Part shown: positions 9,261 to 17,413 of the stretch, in pieces
How the letters are laid out: each line of letters starts with the position of its first letter
Position numbering within the stretch: position 1 is the first letter of the stretch
Assembly: GCA_001464425.1 (NCBI GenBank)
Contig: LNEK01000042.1
Coordinates: 1-64,000 of the forward strand
Reading direction: 5' to 3'
From: Alphaproteobacteria bacterium Ga0077535
Lineage (GTDB): Bacteria > Pseudomonadota > Alphaproteobacteria > Caulobacterales > Aquidulcibacteraceae
Length of the DNA: 64,000 bases
Translations under genes and position numbers: made by a program
The notes under the pieces: generated by a model
The model's database searches: none
What the model was told of the DNA's origin: nothing
Seen by the model: the letters and a program-made list of their open reading frames with translations, nothing else

Positions 9261-10063
9261 GCGGCACGCAATGCCGCGCTGATCGCCTCAGCAGCATCGA
9301 TCGCAAACCACGCCTCGCAACTGATCGACGCGAGCGGCAGCGAAACTGTGCGCGCTTGGCTGAGCGCCCGCTGAAACGCCGGATGCCGTCCAGGCAGCCA
9401 CGGGTTCGTGCGCGTGCGGCCATGATCGAAGAAGCCAAGCGCGATCAGCGCAGGCGGCGTTTCGATCACACGCTCCAGCGGCAGCACGACCCAGCTTGCG
9501 TCGGTGCGCACATTGCGACCACCCGCGGCGGCGATCACCGCGTCCATCATCGTGCCGGCGCCAGCGACCGCACCGCCGGCCGAGAGGTACATGACCAACG
9601 CGCGTTCACGCGGCGCGATCGCCGCAAGACGCGTAAGCCGCAAATCCAGATCGCGCGCGAGCGCCGCGCCGCGCTCAGGATGGCCAAGCACACGCGCTGC
9701 ATCCACAAGATCGGCGCGTGCAGCTGCAAAATCCGGCGCATCCCCCACCTGGAGCACCGGCACATCGAAGCGCGCGTAAACCGCTTCCGCGTCCCACGGC
9801 CCGCCCCAGCTTCGCACCACGAGGTCAGGCCGCAGCGCCAGCACCTCTTCCAGCGTACCACGCGTCTGCCGCACACCCGCAGCGCGGGCGCGAAAGTATG
9901 AATCATCCCGCCCCGATCCGCGCGAGAGCGCCGCGATCTGATCACGCTCCGCCAAGGCCAGCACGAATTGATCGGCGCAATAATCGAGACTGACAATGCG
10001 CTGCGGCGCAGCTTCCGCTGGCCACGCAAACGCGAGCGCTATCGCGCACAAAAACCAACGCAC
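9257..10063 (-). CDS. btuF: Vitamin B12-binding periplasmic protein, BtuF-like
   Basis: A 268-residue periplasmic binding protein (TroA/helical-backbone type) that would deliver corrinoids to BtuCD. N-terminal signal peptide MRWFLCAIALAFAWPAEAA, then RIVSLDYCADQFVLALAERDQI, the standard start of the family domain (RIVSL-x-C), and ALRPDLVV, the conserved segment in lobe one. First gene of the btuFCD operon; its start codon lies about 45 nt downstream of a cobalamin riboswitch on the same strand. Without the riboswitch an iron-siderophore function would be an alternative, but the context argues for B12. Confidence 0.9.
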   Translation of the reverse strand: MRWFLCAIALAFAWPAEAAPQRIVSLDYCADQFVLALAERDQIAALSRGSGRDDSYFRARAAGVRQTRGTLEEVLALRPDLVVRSWGGPWDAEAVYARFDVPVLQVGDAPDFAAARADLVDAARVLGHPERGAALARDLDLRLTRLAAIAPRERALVMYLSAGGAVAGAGTMMDAVIAAAGGRNVRTDASWVVLPLERVIETPPALIALGFFDHGRTRTNPWLPGRHPAFQRALSQARTVSLPLASISCEAWFAIDAAEAISAALRAA

Positions 10064-10108
10064 ACTTCACCTCCCCACGGCCCCATCCCGGACCAAAGGC
10101 ATTCGCGT

Positions 10109-10256
10109 CGGCAGGTCTTCTGGCTTTGCGGGTCTCAGCTCTTCGGCCCCTTCCCGCGCGTGGCGCAGTGGTGATGGCCTAAAACTCGCCGCTTACAGCT
10201 GCGGGCGCAGCCGCGGTATCTCACCGCGTTCCCTTTTGATGCTCGGATGAGCAACC
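10109..10256 (-). promoter_or_regulatory. Cobalamin riboswitch controlling btuFCD
   Basis: On the minus strand the classic cobalamin aptamer can be followed almost block by block: GGGAACGCGGTGAGAT, then CGCAGCTGTAAGC, then CACCACTGCGCCA, CGCGGGAAGG and finally AAGCCAGAAGACCTGCC, all in the right order and spacing for an AdoCbl-class element. It ends about 45 nt before the btuF start codon, where it could control translation or premature termination of the B12 uptake operon in response to adenosylcobalamin. Boundaries are approximate. Confidence 0.95.
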
Positions 10257-10291
10257 GACGCTTCAAGCCTAGAGGAAGAAGCGTGCAGCGA

Positions 10292-10651
10292 CTAGAGCAG
10301 CTCGCGCACCGTTTCCTTGGGCCGGCAGAGCTTCGTTCCATTCGCCGTGGTGACGAACGGGCGTTCAACCAGCACTGGGTGCGCGACCATAGCATCCAGC
10401 AATTTAGCGTCGCTCACCTTGGGATCGATCAGGCCAAGCTCTTCCGCTTCCTTCGCCTTCGTCCGCAGCGCCTGCCGCGCCGTGACCCCAGCGGCGGCGA
10501 ACAGCGCCTTAAGCTGCGGCTTCGTCCAACCCATCTTCAGATACTCGACGATCTCAACCTTCGCGCCCGCCGCTTCGAGCATCTCCAGCACTTGGCGCGA
10601 GGTGGGGCATTTGGGGTTGTGATAAATCGTGGCGGATTTGACCCTGGCCAT
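10292..10651 (-). CDS. arsC: ArsC family reductase (arsenate reductase, glutaredoxin-linked type)
   Basis: A 119-residue thioredoxin-fold protein of the ArsC/Spx family. Seen: YHNPKCPTSRQVLEML with the redox Cys at about residue 15, EYLKMGWTKPQLKALF, and VERPFVTTANGTKLCRP, the C-terminal block containing the R-P pair of arsenate reductases. Predicted reaction: glutathione/glutaredoxin-dependent reduction of arsenate to arsenite. The start codon overlaps the stop of the upstream gene by 1 nt (TGATG). No arsB/acr3 or arsR is nearby and the neighbours are unrelated, so a housekeeping ArsC-like role is as likely as arsenic resistance. Confidence 0.88.
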   Translation of the reverse strand: MARVKSATIYHNPKCPTSRQVLEMLEAAGAKVEIVEYLKMGWTKPQLKALFAAAGVTARQALRTKAKEAEELGLIDPKVSDAKLLDAMVAHPVLVERPFVTTANGTKLCRPKETVRELL

Positions 10652-10950
10652 CAGTACTCTTCCTCATCCTCTTCCATCGGGAAGAACGAGAAATTGTCAT
10701 CGATGTCGATCGGCTGCGCGACCTGCTCAACTTCCTCGAAGCGCAGGCTCGCGTTCTCCTCGTATTCCTCGTAACCCGGCGGCGTTTGCAGGTCGGGATC
10801 CTCGAACAGCAGTTCAGACGCTACCGCCTCGGCCTCCGACGCGCTCGCCGCTTCCACGTATCGCGTCGTGTAGAATCCGCAGAGAATGACTTCGCCGTCG
10901 ATATCGACTGGGAAATTCTCGCCACACGCAAACAACCGAAACCACGCCAT
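10651..10950 (-). CDS. Hypothetical protein with acidic C-terminus, 99 aa
   Basis: I choose the ATG at 10950 (MAWFRLFACGENFPVDIDGE), 4 nt after the beta-lactamase stop; a longer in-frame version would overlap that gene. The first half is a compact alpha/beta region (VILCGFYTTRYVEAASASEAE), the second half is very acidic and ends in FFPMEEDEEEY. Not recognised as a named family. It sits between the beta-lactamase and arsC genes in one tight operon (efp, bla, this gene, arsC). Confidence 0.7.
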   Translation of the reverse strand: MAWFRLFACGENFPVDIDGEVILCGFYTTRYVEAASASEAEAVASELLFEDPDLQTPPGYEEYEENASLRFEEVEQVAQPIDIDDNFSFFPMEEDEEEY

Positions 10951-10954
10951 CGCG

Positions 10955-11812
10955 CTAAATCCAGTCAGCGACCAGGCCGCCGACTTCGCGGTGCACGCGG
11001 TTACGCGTATCGGCGTCGGCGTTGCCGCCATCTTGATAGACGGCGATCAGAATCGCATTGCCCTTCGGCGGCCAGGCGATGGCGACATCATTGACGGCGC
11101 CGTTCATGCCGGTGCCAGTTTTGTCGCCGACGCGCCAATCGGACGGCAGCCCGCCGCGGATGCGCTGCAAGCCGGTTCGGCTCGCAATCATCCACGCACG
11201 CAGCGTTTCACGGTTCGAGCGGCGCAGTGAATCGCCAACCAGCAAGCGGTTCAGCGCATCAACTTGCGCCAGCGGCGTGGTTGTATCGCGCTCATCGCCC
11301 GGCGCGTTTTCGTTGAGCTCGGTTTCCCAGCGATCAAGCCGCGTCACCGCATCGACGTTCTGGCGCAGCCAGATGGTGAAATCGTCAGGCCCGCCGATGC
11401 GACGCAGCAGCAAGTTGGCCGCCGTGTTGTCGCTCACAACAACGGCCGCTTGCGCCAACTCGATCACAGTCATCCCCGCGCCGACGCGCGGGGTCGTAGC
11501 GGGCGAATAGCTGACCAGATCACTTTGGCTGAAGCTAATCAGCTGATCATGCTCCAGCCGCTCCAGCGCCGCCGCCGCAAGCAGCCACTTGAACGTCGAG
11601 GCCATGGCAAAGCGCTCTTCAGCGCGAAAGCCGATGCGATTGCCGTTCTCAGTGTTGAGCGCCGCAACCCCCAAGCGCGCGCCGGGTCCAAGCCGGCGCT
11701 CCAGCATCTGCAGATAGTTCTCGGTGCGCCGCGCCTGATCGACATCGCCGCGCGTGCCGCAAGCGGCGAGCGCAAGGCTGCCGATCAGTGTGGCGCGCCG
11801 GCTAAACATCAA
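10955..11812 (-). CDS. Class A serine beta-lactamase, lipoprotein-type
   Basis: A 285-residue class A beta-lactamase that should hydrolyse penicillin-type antibiotics in the periplasm. All active-site motifs are present: ASTFKWL (Ser70-x-x-Lys), SDN, RWETELN (Glu166/Asn170) followed by [10 protein letters not shown], and KTGTG. The N-terminus [19 protein letters not shown] has an Arg pair followed by a lipobox (LAAC), suggesting a Tat-exported, membrane-anchored enzyme. Unusually it overlaps the end of efp by 4 nt and no LysR-type ampR regulator is adjacent, so expression is probably constitutive with efp. Spectrum cannot be inferred. Confidence 0.95.
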   Translation of the reverse strand: MMFSRRATLIGSLALAACGTRGDVDQARRTENYLQMLERRLGPGARLGVAALNTENGNRIGFRAEERFAMASTFKWLLAAAALERLEHDQLISFSQSDLVSYSPATTPRVGAGMTVIELAQAAVVVSDNTAANLLLRRIGGPDDFTIWLRQNVDAVTRLDRWETELNENAPGDERDTTTPLAQVDALNRLLVGDSLRRSNRETLRAWMIASRTGLQRIRGGLPSDWRVGDKTGTGMNGAVNDVAIAWPPKGNAILIAVYQDGGNADADTRNRVHREVGGLVADWI

Positions 11813-12384
11813 TCCTTCGCCCGTTCGACGTACGAGCCGTCTTCGGTCGAGATAATGACGCGCGTGCCGGCGCCGATATGCGGCGGCACCATCGTCTTGA
11901 TGCCGTTATCCAGCATCGCTGGCTTGTAGGACGATGAAGCGGTCTGGCCCTTCACCACAGGCTCGGTGGTTTCGATCGTCGCAGTGATGCGCGGCGGCAA
12001 TTCGATCGAAAGCGCCTGACCTTCGAACATGGTGAGATCGACAGTCATTTCCGGCTGCAGATACGCCACCTGATCGCCGACCATATCCTTGGTCAGGTAC
12101 ACTTGCTCGAACGTGTCCGGGTTCATGAACACGAGGCCGGCGTCGCCATCGTCGAACAAATAGGTATGCTTCACCTGCTCGACGAACGCCTTCTCGAGGC
12201 CATCCGTGGTTTTGAAAACGGCCGTCGTCTTCACGCCGTCGATGATGCGGCGCATGACGATGGTGGTCGTCGGCGTGCCCTTGCCCGGACGGAAGGTTTC
12301 GTGACTCATGACGACGTAAAGCTTGCCGTCCTCGTGCTCGAGCACGTTGCCTTTGCGGACGTCGCTGGCGATGACTTTAACCAC
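11809..12384 (-). CDS. efp: Translation elongation factor P
   Basis: EF-P, 191 residues, rescues ribosomes stalled at polyproline stretches. Seen: N-terminal KOW-like domain ([22 protein letters not shown]), the loop RPGKGTPTT whose Lys is the site that receives beta-lysine in EpmA/EpmB organisms, and the C-terminal OB domain ending [19 protein letters not shown]. The EF-P-modifying genes epmA (divergent, 220 bp away) and epmB (2 kb away) are neighbours, so the Lys is very likely modified. First gene of the efp-bla-hypothetical-arsC operon. Confidence 0.97.
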   Translation of the reverse strand: MVKVIASDVRKGNVLEHEDGKLYVVMSHETFRPGKGTPTTTIVMRRIIDGVKTTAVFKTTDGLEKAFVEQVKHTYLFDDGDAGLVFMNPDTFEQVYLTKDMVGDQVAYLQPEMTVDLTMFEGQALSIELPPRITATIETTEPVVKGQTASSSYKPAMLDNGIKTMVPPHIGAGTRVIISTEDGSYVERAKD

Positions 12385-12495
12385 GTAAACCTCACTTGCC
12401 GCCGGGAAGCCCCGGACGGGCCTAAATCAGTCGAAAGGACCGGAATTGCGCGCCTCTGTAGCCAGTTTCGCCGCCCGGGGAAAGCGGTGCTCTGC

Positions 12496-12604
12496 CTCCC
12501 CCTTCTCTCGAGAGGAGGGGGCCGGGGGGTGGGGTGATGCGCGAACTTGCCGGAGCATGGCGCTTCACCCCGCCCCCTACCCCCTCCCCTCTGAGGAGAG
12601 AGGG
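12496..12604. repeat. GC-rich inverted repeat between efp and epmA
   Basis: Left arm about 12496-12536 (contains CCCTTCTCTCGAGAGGAGGG and GGGGTGGGGTG) and right arm about 12566-12604 (CACCCCGCCCCC followed by CCTCCCCTCTGAGGAGAGAG) are imperfect inverted copies with a spacer of about 30 bp; each arm is also a small hairpin. This is a typical dispersed intergenic repeat. The right arm ends in GAGGAGAGAGGGTG directly before the epmA start, so the repeat provides the Shine-Dalgarno sequence of epmA and could hide it in a stem. Confidence 0.75.
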
Positions 12605-12606
12605 TG

Positions 12607-13518
12607 ATGCCCTATTGGGAAAAGTCGCGCCACTTGGATCGACGGGGCTTCCTACACGCACGCGGCGCCATTCTTCGCGCGGTGCGCGAATGGTTCCATG
12701 CGCAGGGCTTTGTCGAGGTCGAACCCAACCTGATCGTACCCTCGCCCGGCGCCGAAACACACATCGATGCAGTGAGCGCTGATGGCGGCTATCTGCACAC
12801 CAGCCCCGAGTTCGTGATGAAACGCCTCATCGCGGCGGGCGAAGACAAAATCTTCTATCTCGGCAAATGCTGGCGCAAAGGCGAAAGCGGGCCGCTGCAC
12901 TCGCCCGAGTTCACCATGATCGAATGGTATCGCGCCGGCGCGCCATACGAGCACATCATGGATGATTGCGTCGAGATCGTGCGGGTCGCGGCACGAACGG
13001 CGCAAGCAGCAATGCTGAGCTGGCGCGACAAGAGCTGCGATCCGTTCACCGCAGCAGAGCGGATCAGCGTGCGCGATGCCTTTGCTGAGCTCTGCCCTAT
13101 TCCGATGCCATCCGATCCGGACGCGTTCTCGGCGGCTTTGGTGCAATATGTCGAGCCAGGCCTAGGCGACGGCGCGCTCACCATGCTGACCGAGCACCCG
13201 ATCAGCGAAGCCGCGCTCGCACGGCCCTGCCCACATGATTCCAGCGTAGCTGAACGGTTTGAGCTTTACGCATGCGGTGTTGAACTCGCGAACGGCTTCG
13301 GCGAGCTTACCGATCCGATAGAACAACGCCGGCGCTTGATTGAAGCGATGGATGAAAAGGAAAAGCGCTACGGCGCACGCTGGCCGATCGATGAAGACTT
13401 CCTCGCAGCGCTCGCGCACATGCCACCAACAAGCGGCGTCGCAATGGGGTTCGATCGTCTGGTGATGCTCGCGGCCGGTGCGCGCCACATCAACGATGTG
13501 CTTTGGACGCCGCGCTGA
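12607..13518 (+). CDS. epmA: EF-P--(R)-beta-lysine ligase
   Basis: EpmA (PoxA/GenX/YjeA), a lysyl-tRNA-synthetase paralogue without anticodon domain that attaches (R)-beta-lysine to EF-P. About 303 residues, as in the family. Seen: VEVEPNLIVPSPGAETHI, TSPEFVMKRLIAAG, HSPEFTMIEWYRAG (class II motif 2 region), ELANGFGELTDP, and motif 3 MGFDRLVMLAAG. Start chosen at ATG 12607; an in-frame GTG lies 3 nt upstream. Divergent from efp, with epmB 940 bp downstream, so substrate and both enzymes are clustered. Confidence 0.95.
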   Translation: MPYWEKSRHLDRRGFLHARGAILRAVREWFHAQGFVEVEPNLIVPSPGAETHIDAVSADGGYLHTSPEFVMKRLIAAGEDKIFYLGKCWRKGESGPLHSPEFTMIEWYRAGAPYEHIMDDCVEIVRVAARTAQAAMLSWRDKSCDPFTAAERISVRDAFAELCPIPMPSDPDAFSAALVQYVEPGLGDGALTMLTEHPISEAALARPCPHDSSVAERFELYACGVELANGFGELTDPIEQRRRLIEAMDEKEKRYGARWPIDEDFLAALAHMPPTSGVAMGFDRLVMLAAGARHINDVLWTPR

Positions 13519-13602
13519 GGCCGTTCACACGCGTGAAAGAATTGCAGCGATAGACACCGCGAAAACCGCAACCAATTGCAATATAAAAACCGTGCGCAAA
13601 TT

Positions 13603-13923
13603 TCAGATATATTGATAGTGCGGGCGTTCGCGCCAAGCGCGATAGCGCGACCAATTGCCCGCAAACACATTCTTCGTGTTCGGATTGCGCATCACATAAG
13701 GCGCCGCCAGCATCGCCAGCAGTGAGAGCGGCCAGAGCGGCGCCGACAGCACGACGGCAAGCACTTGCATCGCGCGGTTCTGAAACCGCCCGATAATTGC
13801 GGGGCCATAATGCTCAGAGCTCTCGCCCGCCTTGTGTTCGGCGTAGAACACCCAGAGCGTCCGCGCGAACAACTTTGAAAAGCCACCGTAGGCGGCCCAA
13901 ATGTCCTTGATCGCGGCTTGCAT
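13603..13923 (-). CDS. Hypothetical membrane protein, 106 aa
   Basis: Start chosen at ATG 13923 (MQAAIKDIWAAYGGFSKLFA); a longer in-frame version would run antisense into the GNAT gene. One clear hydrophobic segment (VLAVVLSAPLWPLSLLAMLAA) near residues 55-75 with charged flanks, followed by a basic, aromatic C-terminus (SRYRAWRERPHYQYI). No family recognised. Divergent from the acetyltransferase gene and convergent with epmA; function unknown. Confidence 0.6.
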   Translation of the reverse strand: MQAAIKDIWAAYGGFSKLFARTLWVFYAEHKAGESSEHYGPAIIGRFQNRAMQVLAVVLSAPLWPLSLLAMLAAPYVMRNPNTKNVFAGNWSRYRAWRERPHYQYI

Positions 13924-13962
13924 CTGATCCCCCGCACAAGTCCGCGGCATCATAGTAAGAAC

Positions 13963-14463
13963 ATGCAGATCCGCAACGCTACCTCCAGAGACTACGCCGC
14001 CATCCGCCAGATCGCGCGCCATACGTTCGATCAGGCCGATGAGGCAGACCTGATCGAACACCTCCGTGCCGATGGCGATGCGCTGGTTGAGCTCGTCGCC
14101 GCGAGCGGCATCGCACTCCAAGGCCACATCCTTTATTCCCCGCTGGCGATTGAGTGCGAAGGCGAGATCATCGCCGCGGCGGCGCTCGCCCCAGTCGCGG
14201 TGCTACCGGCGTTTCAGCGCCAAGGCATCGGCGCCGAACTGATCCGCGCCGGCAATGCGCGCTGCGCTGAGCTTGGCTGTGCCGCGATCATTGTATTGGG
14301 CCACCAGGACTATTATCCCAAGTTCGGCTTCTCGGCGGCGACGGCCGAATCGTTAGAAGCTCCCTTCTCGGGTCCGCACTTCATGGCGCTGGAGCGTCGG
14401 CCCGGCGTGATGAAAGCGGGTGGCCGAGTGCGGTACGCAAAGGCTTTTGGAGTTAGACGATGA
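13963..14463 (+). CDS. GNAT family N-acetyltransferase
   Basis: A 166-residue GCN5-type acetyltransferase. I start at ATG 13963 (MQIRNATSRDYAAIRQIA), where similarity to the family begins. Acetyl-CoA-binding motif A is visible as VAVLPAFQRQGIGAELI (Q/R-x-x-G-x-G/A), followed by motif B with VLGHQDYYPKFGF, typical of the YhbS-like subgroup. Its stop overlaps the epmB start by 4 nt (ATGA), so the two are co-translated; whether it has a role with EF-P is unknown. The acceptor substrate cannot be predicted. Confidence 0.88.
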   Translation: MQIRNATSRDYAAIRQIARHTFDQADEADLIEHLRADGDALVELVAASGIALQGHILYSPLAIECEGEIIAAAALAPVAVLPAFQRQGIGAELIRAGNARCAELGCAAIIVLGHQDYYPKFGFSAATAESLEAPFSGPHFMALERRPGVMKAGGRVRYAKAFGVRR

Positions 14464-15452
14464 GCGCGCAGCCGAAGTCTGATCCGCTGGCGGAGGTAGC
14501 CCAGCGCTATTCCGTCGCGATCACGCCGGCGATGGAAGCGCTCATCGATCCCACCAATCCGGACGATCCGATCGCGGCGCAATTCCAACCCGACGCGCGC
14601 GAGCTCGAGATTGCGCCGGATGAACTCAGCGACCCGATCGGCGATGAAGCGCATACGCCGGTGAAAGGCGTCGTGCATCGCTACGCCGATCGTTGCCTGC
14701 TGAAGCTCGTGCACGTGTGCCCGGTATATTGCCGCTTCTGCTTCCGCCGCGAAATGGTCGGCCCCGATGGCGACGGAACACTCACTGGCGCCGAACTCGA
14801 CGCCGCGCTGGCGTGCATCGAAAGCCAGCCCAGCATTTGGGAAGTCATCCTCACCGGCGGCGATCCGTTTTTGCTGTCGGCCCGGCGCGTGCGCGACATC
14901 ACGGAACGTTTGGCCGCGATCCCGCACGTAAAGATCATCCGCTGGCATACGCGCGTCCCTGCTGTCGATCCGCTGCGCGTGACGCCGGATCTGGTCGAAG
15001 CGCTGCGCGTCGATGGCGCGACCACTTATGTCGTGCTGCACACGAACCATGTGCGCGAACTCACCGAACAAGCCCGCGCCGCCATCGCCCGCATAGTCGA
15101 TAGCGGTGTGCCGATGCTCTCGCAGACCGTGCTGCTGAAAGGCGTGAACGATAGCGTCGAAGCGCTGGAAGCGTTGATGCGCGGCTTGGTCGAAGCGCGG
15201 GTGAAGCCCTATTACCTGCATCACTTGGACAAGGCGCCCGGCACCTCACACTTCCGCTGCAGCATCGCGCGCGGGCAAGAGCTTGCGCAGGAGCTGCACC
15301 AACGCGCGTCTGGCTTAGCTCAACCCGCATACGTGCTCGATATCCCCGGCGGCCATGGAAAAGCACCGCTCGCGAGCCCCGGCGTACGCGTACGTGACGG
15401 CGCATACGAAGTTCGTGATCGCGAAGGCGTGTGGCGCCCGTACGAAGGCTAA
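14460..15452 (+). CDS. epmB: EF-P beta-lysylation protein, lysine 2,3-aminomutase family
   Basis: EpmB (YjeK), 330 residues, a radical-SAM, PLP-dependent lysine 2,3-aminomutase that makes the (R)-beta-lysine used by EpmA. Seen: the radical-SAM cysteines CPVYCRFCFRR (CX3CX2C), then VILTGGDPFLL, RWHTRVPAVDP, and LLKGVNDS followed by KPYYLHHLDKAPGTSHF, all hallmarks of the aminomutase family. The short length without C-terminal extension fits EpmB rather than catabolic KamA. Overlaps the GNAT gene by 4 nt upstream and the converging MFS gene by 4 nt downstream. Confidence 0.93.
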   Translation: MSAQPKSDPLAEVAQRYSVAITPAMEALIDPTNPDDPIAAQFQPDARELEIAPDELSDPIGDEAHTPVKGVVHRYADRCLLKLVHVCPVYCRFCFRREMVGPDGDGTLTGAELDAALACIESQPSIWEVILTGGDPFLLSARRVRDITERLAAIPHVKIIRWHTRVPAVDPLRVTPDLVEALRVDGATTYVVLHTNHVRELTEQARAAIARIVDSGVPMLSQTVLLKGVNDSVEALEALMRGLVEARVKPYYLHHLDKAPGTSHFRCSIARGQELAQELHQRASGLAQPAYVLDIPGGHGKAPLASPGVRVRDGAYEVRDREGVWRPYEG

Positions 15453-16639
15453 GCCGCGCCCGCCGCCTCGCGCGCCGGCTCACCCAGCGCCACAAACAGC
15501 GCCGCAAGCATCAGCAAAGCGGCCGCAACGAACGGCGCGGACGGGCCGACGCTATCCAAAAGCGCGCCCGCGCCTAACGGCCCAGCCACGCGGCCAAGCG
15601 CCGATGCCGATTGCGATAGCCCCATCACCACCCCGCGCTCGCGTTCATCCGCTTGCGCAGCGATCAGAGAATTCAGCGCCGGTGATGCGAGGCCGATACC
15701 GATGACCAGCGCGATCAACGACGCCGCCATCGTCGAAACTTCGTGACTCACCGCAAGCCCGCCGAACCCGGCTGCGAACAGCGCAAGCCCGATCAGCAAT
15801 GTCACGCGCTCACCCAGCGCGCGCGCGGCGGCGCCAGCGGCGCCGCCTTGCAACAACGCAGCGCCCGCGCCGAGCGCAGCAAGCGTCCAGCCGACTTCGC
15901 GCGGCCCCCATTGAAGCTCAACATCGGCCCAAAGTCCGAACGTGACTTCCATCAACGCCTGCGCCGCGATCACCAGAAAGGTCACAGTTACGAAGCGCGC
16001 CAATGCCGGACGCGAGAGCAGCAGTGCAAAACGTTGCGGCCGAGCTTTGCCCTGCTCAGTGCGCGCATCGCGCGAGAGCGTCTCGCGGAAGAAGAAGAGC
16101 GCCACAACAGCCGCGAGCGCGGCAAGCCCTGCTGACGCGTAGCACACCAGCGCAAAGCCTTCACGGCTCGGCGTCTCGCCGATCAGCAACGCACCCAGCG
16201 CGGGCCCAGCGATGAAGCCTAAACCAACTGCGGCGCCAAGTAGGCCCATATTGCGCGCGCGGGTTTTATCGTCGGCGAGATCGGCGGCAGCCGCAAAAGC
16301 CGCGCCGACATTGCCGGCCATCAGCCCGCCGATCATCCGCGCCGCGCCAAGCTCTTCGACGCTGCGCGCATGCGCGATCCAAAGATAAGAGAGCACGCTG
16401 CCGATGAGGCCAATGACCAAAATCGGCTTGCGGCCAACGCGATCGCTCAAGCGCCCCCAAAACGGCGACGAGATCAGCTGCCCCAGCGAATAGGCGCCCA
16501 TGGCGAACGTCGCGGCCGCTGGCGTTGCGCCAATATCGAGCGCCAGGAACGGAAAGATCGGCAAAAAGATGCCGAACCCAGTCATGCCGATCAGCACGAC
16601 GCCGACCAGCGCGGCGAGCGAAGCGGAGCGTTGCGCCAT
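15449..16639 (-). CDS. MFS transporter, TetA/MdtG-like
   Basis: A 396-residue major facilitator superfamily permease with about 12 hydrophobic helices. Seen: GRLSDRVGRKPILVIGL, the MFS loop 2-3 signature, in the N-terminal half, and a weaker second copy (QADERERGVVMGLSQSASALG) in the C-terminal half. The pattern of proline-rich first helix (GFGIFLPIFPFLALDIGA) is typical of drug:H+ antiporter 1 exporters such as TetA. Substrate unknown. Stop overlaps epmB by 4 nt. Confidence 0.88.
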   Translation of the reverse strand: MAQRSASLAALVGVVLIGMTGFGIFLPIFPFLALDIGATPAAATFAMGAYSLGQLISSPFWGRLSDRVGRKPILVIGLIGSVLSYLWIAHARSVEELGAARMIGGLMAGNVGAAFAAAADLADDKTRARNMGLLGAAVGLGFIAGPALGALLIGETPSREGFALVCYASAGLAALAAVVALFFFRETLSRDARTEQGKARPQRFALLLSRPALARFVTVTFLVIAAQALMEVTFGLWADVELQWGPREVGWTLAALGAGAALLQGGAAGAAARALGERVTLLIGLALFAAGFGGLAVSHEVSTMAASLIALVIGIGLASPALNSLIAAQADERERGVVMGLSQSASALGRVAGPLGAGALLDSVGPSAPFVAAALLMLAALFVALGEPAREAAGAA

Positions 16640-16750
16640 CGCCCCTGACTAGCCCATCGAACCGATAAAGGAAGCGCGACATCATCTCCCGCCCAGCGCA
16701 TCCATTACGCCGCGCACGCGCATCCCCCTTCCAAAGCTGGAGACATCTTG

Positions 16751-17413
16751 GTGGCGATAACGAACGACGGCCTAACCCTCGACTTGCGAGGCGTTAGCAA
16801 GAGCTATGGCCGCAAGAGCGTGCTCAACGATGTTTCGCACACCTTTACGCAAGGACTGACTTTGCTCACCGGCCCAAGCGGCGCCGGCAAATCCACTTTG
16901 CTGCGCTTGCTCGCAACGGTGGAGCGACCGAGCCGCGGAGAGATTGCGTGGCGCGGCGCGCGCTTGCCCGGCGCGCGCGCCAAGTTGCGGCGCACACTCG
17001 GCTATGCGCCGCAAGCGGTGGAGCTGCCCGAAGACTTAACGGCGCGCGAATTCGCCATGCACATCGCCTCGCTGAAGGGGCTTTCGAGCGGCGCAGCAGA
17101 CAAACAATTCGGTGCCATCACGGACGCGATCGGCCTCCACGCTGACATCAACTACCGCATCGCCAGCTTCTCCGGCGGCATGCGCCGGCGGCTCATCTTC
17201 GCGCAGGCGATGCTCGGCGCGCCGCAATTGCTCGCGCTCGACGAACCAACGGCGGAGCTGGATTCGGAGACCGCCCGCAAGCTTGGCGCCCTGCTGCTCG
17301 AACGCGCACGTGACTCCATCGTAGTGATGACAACGCACTTGGCCGACGAACTTGCACCGCACGCAACTGCCGTTCTGCGCGTCGAAGCCGGCAGCGTGGT
17401 GCGTACAGCATGA
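16751..17413 (+). CDS. ABC transporter ATP-binding protein
   Basis: A 220-residue ABC ATPase. Seen: Walker A GPSGAGKST, Q-loop LGYAPQ, signature SFSGGMRRRLIFAQAML, Walker B LLALDEPTAEL, and switch His in MTTHLADE. The pattern SGGMRRRL is that of multidrug or lipid-type ABC-2 exporters. GTG 16751 is preferred over TTG 16748 because GGAG at 16739-16742 is then 8 nt away. Co-translated with the following membrane protein (ATGA overlap), which must be its permease partner. Confidence 0.9.
   Translation: MAITNDGLTLDLRGVSKSYGRKSVLNDVSHTFTQGLTLLTGPSGAGKSTLLRLLATVERPSRGEIAWRGARLPGARAKLRRTLGYAPQAVELPEDLTAREFAMHIASLKGLSSGAADKQFGAITDAIGLHADINYRIASFSGGMRRRLIFAQAMLGAPQLLALDEPTAELDSETARKLGALLLERARDSIVVMTTHLADELAPHATAVLRVEAGSVVRTA

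Noticed and set aside
13524-13599. 24-residue hydrophobic minus-strand ORF starting at TTG right after the 13603-13923 gene
   Set aside because: In frame with the preceding stop and quite hydrophobic, but no Shine-Dalgarno and a weak start codon; too little support.
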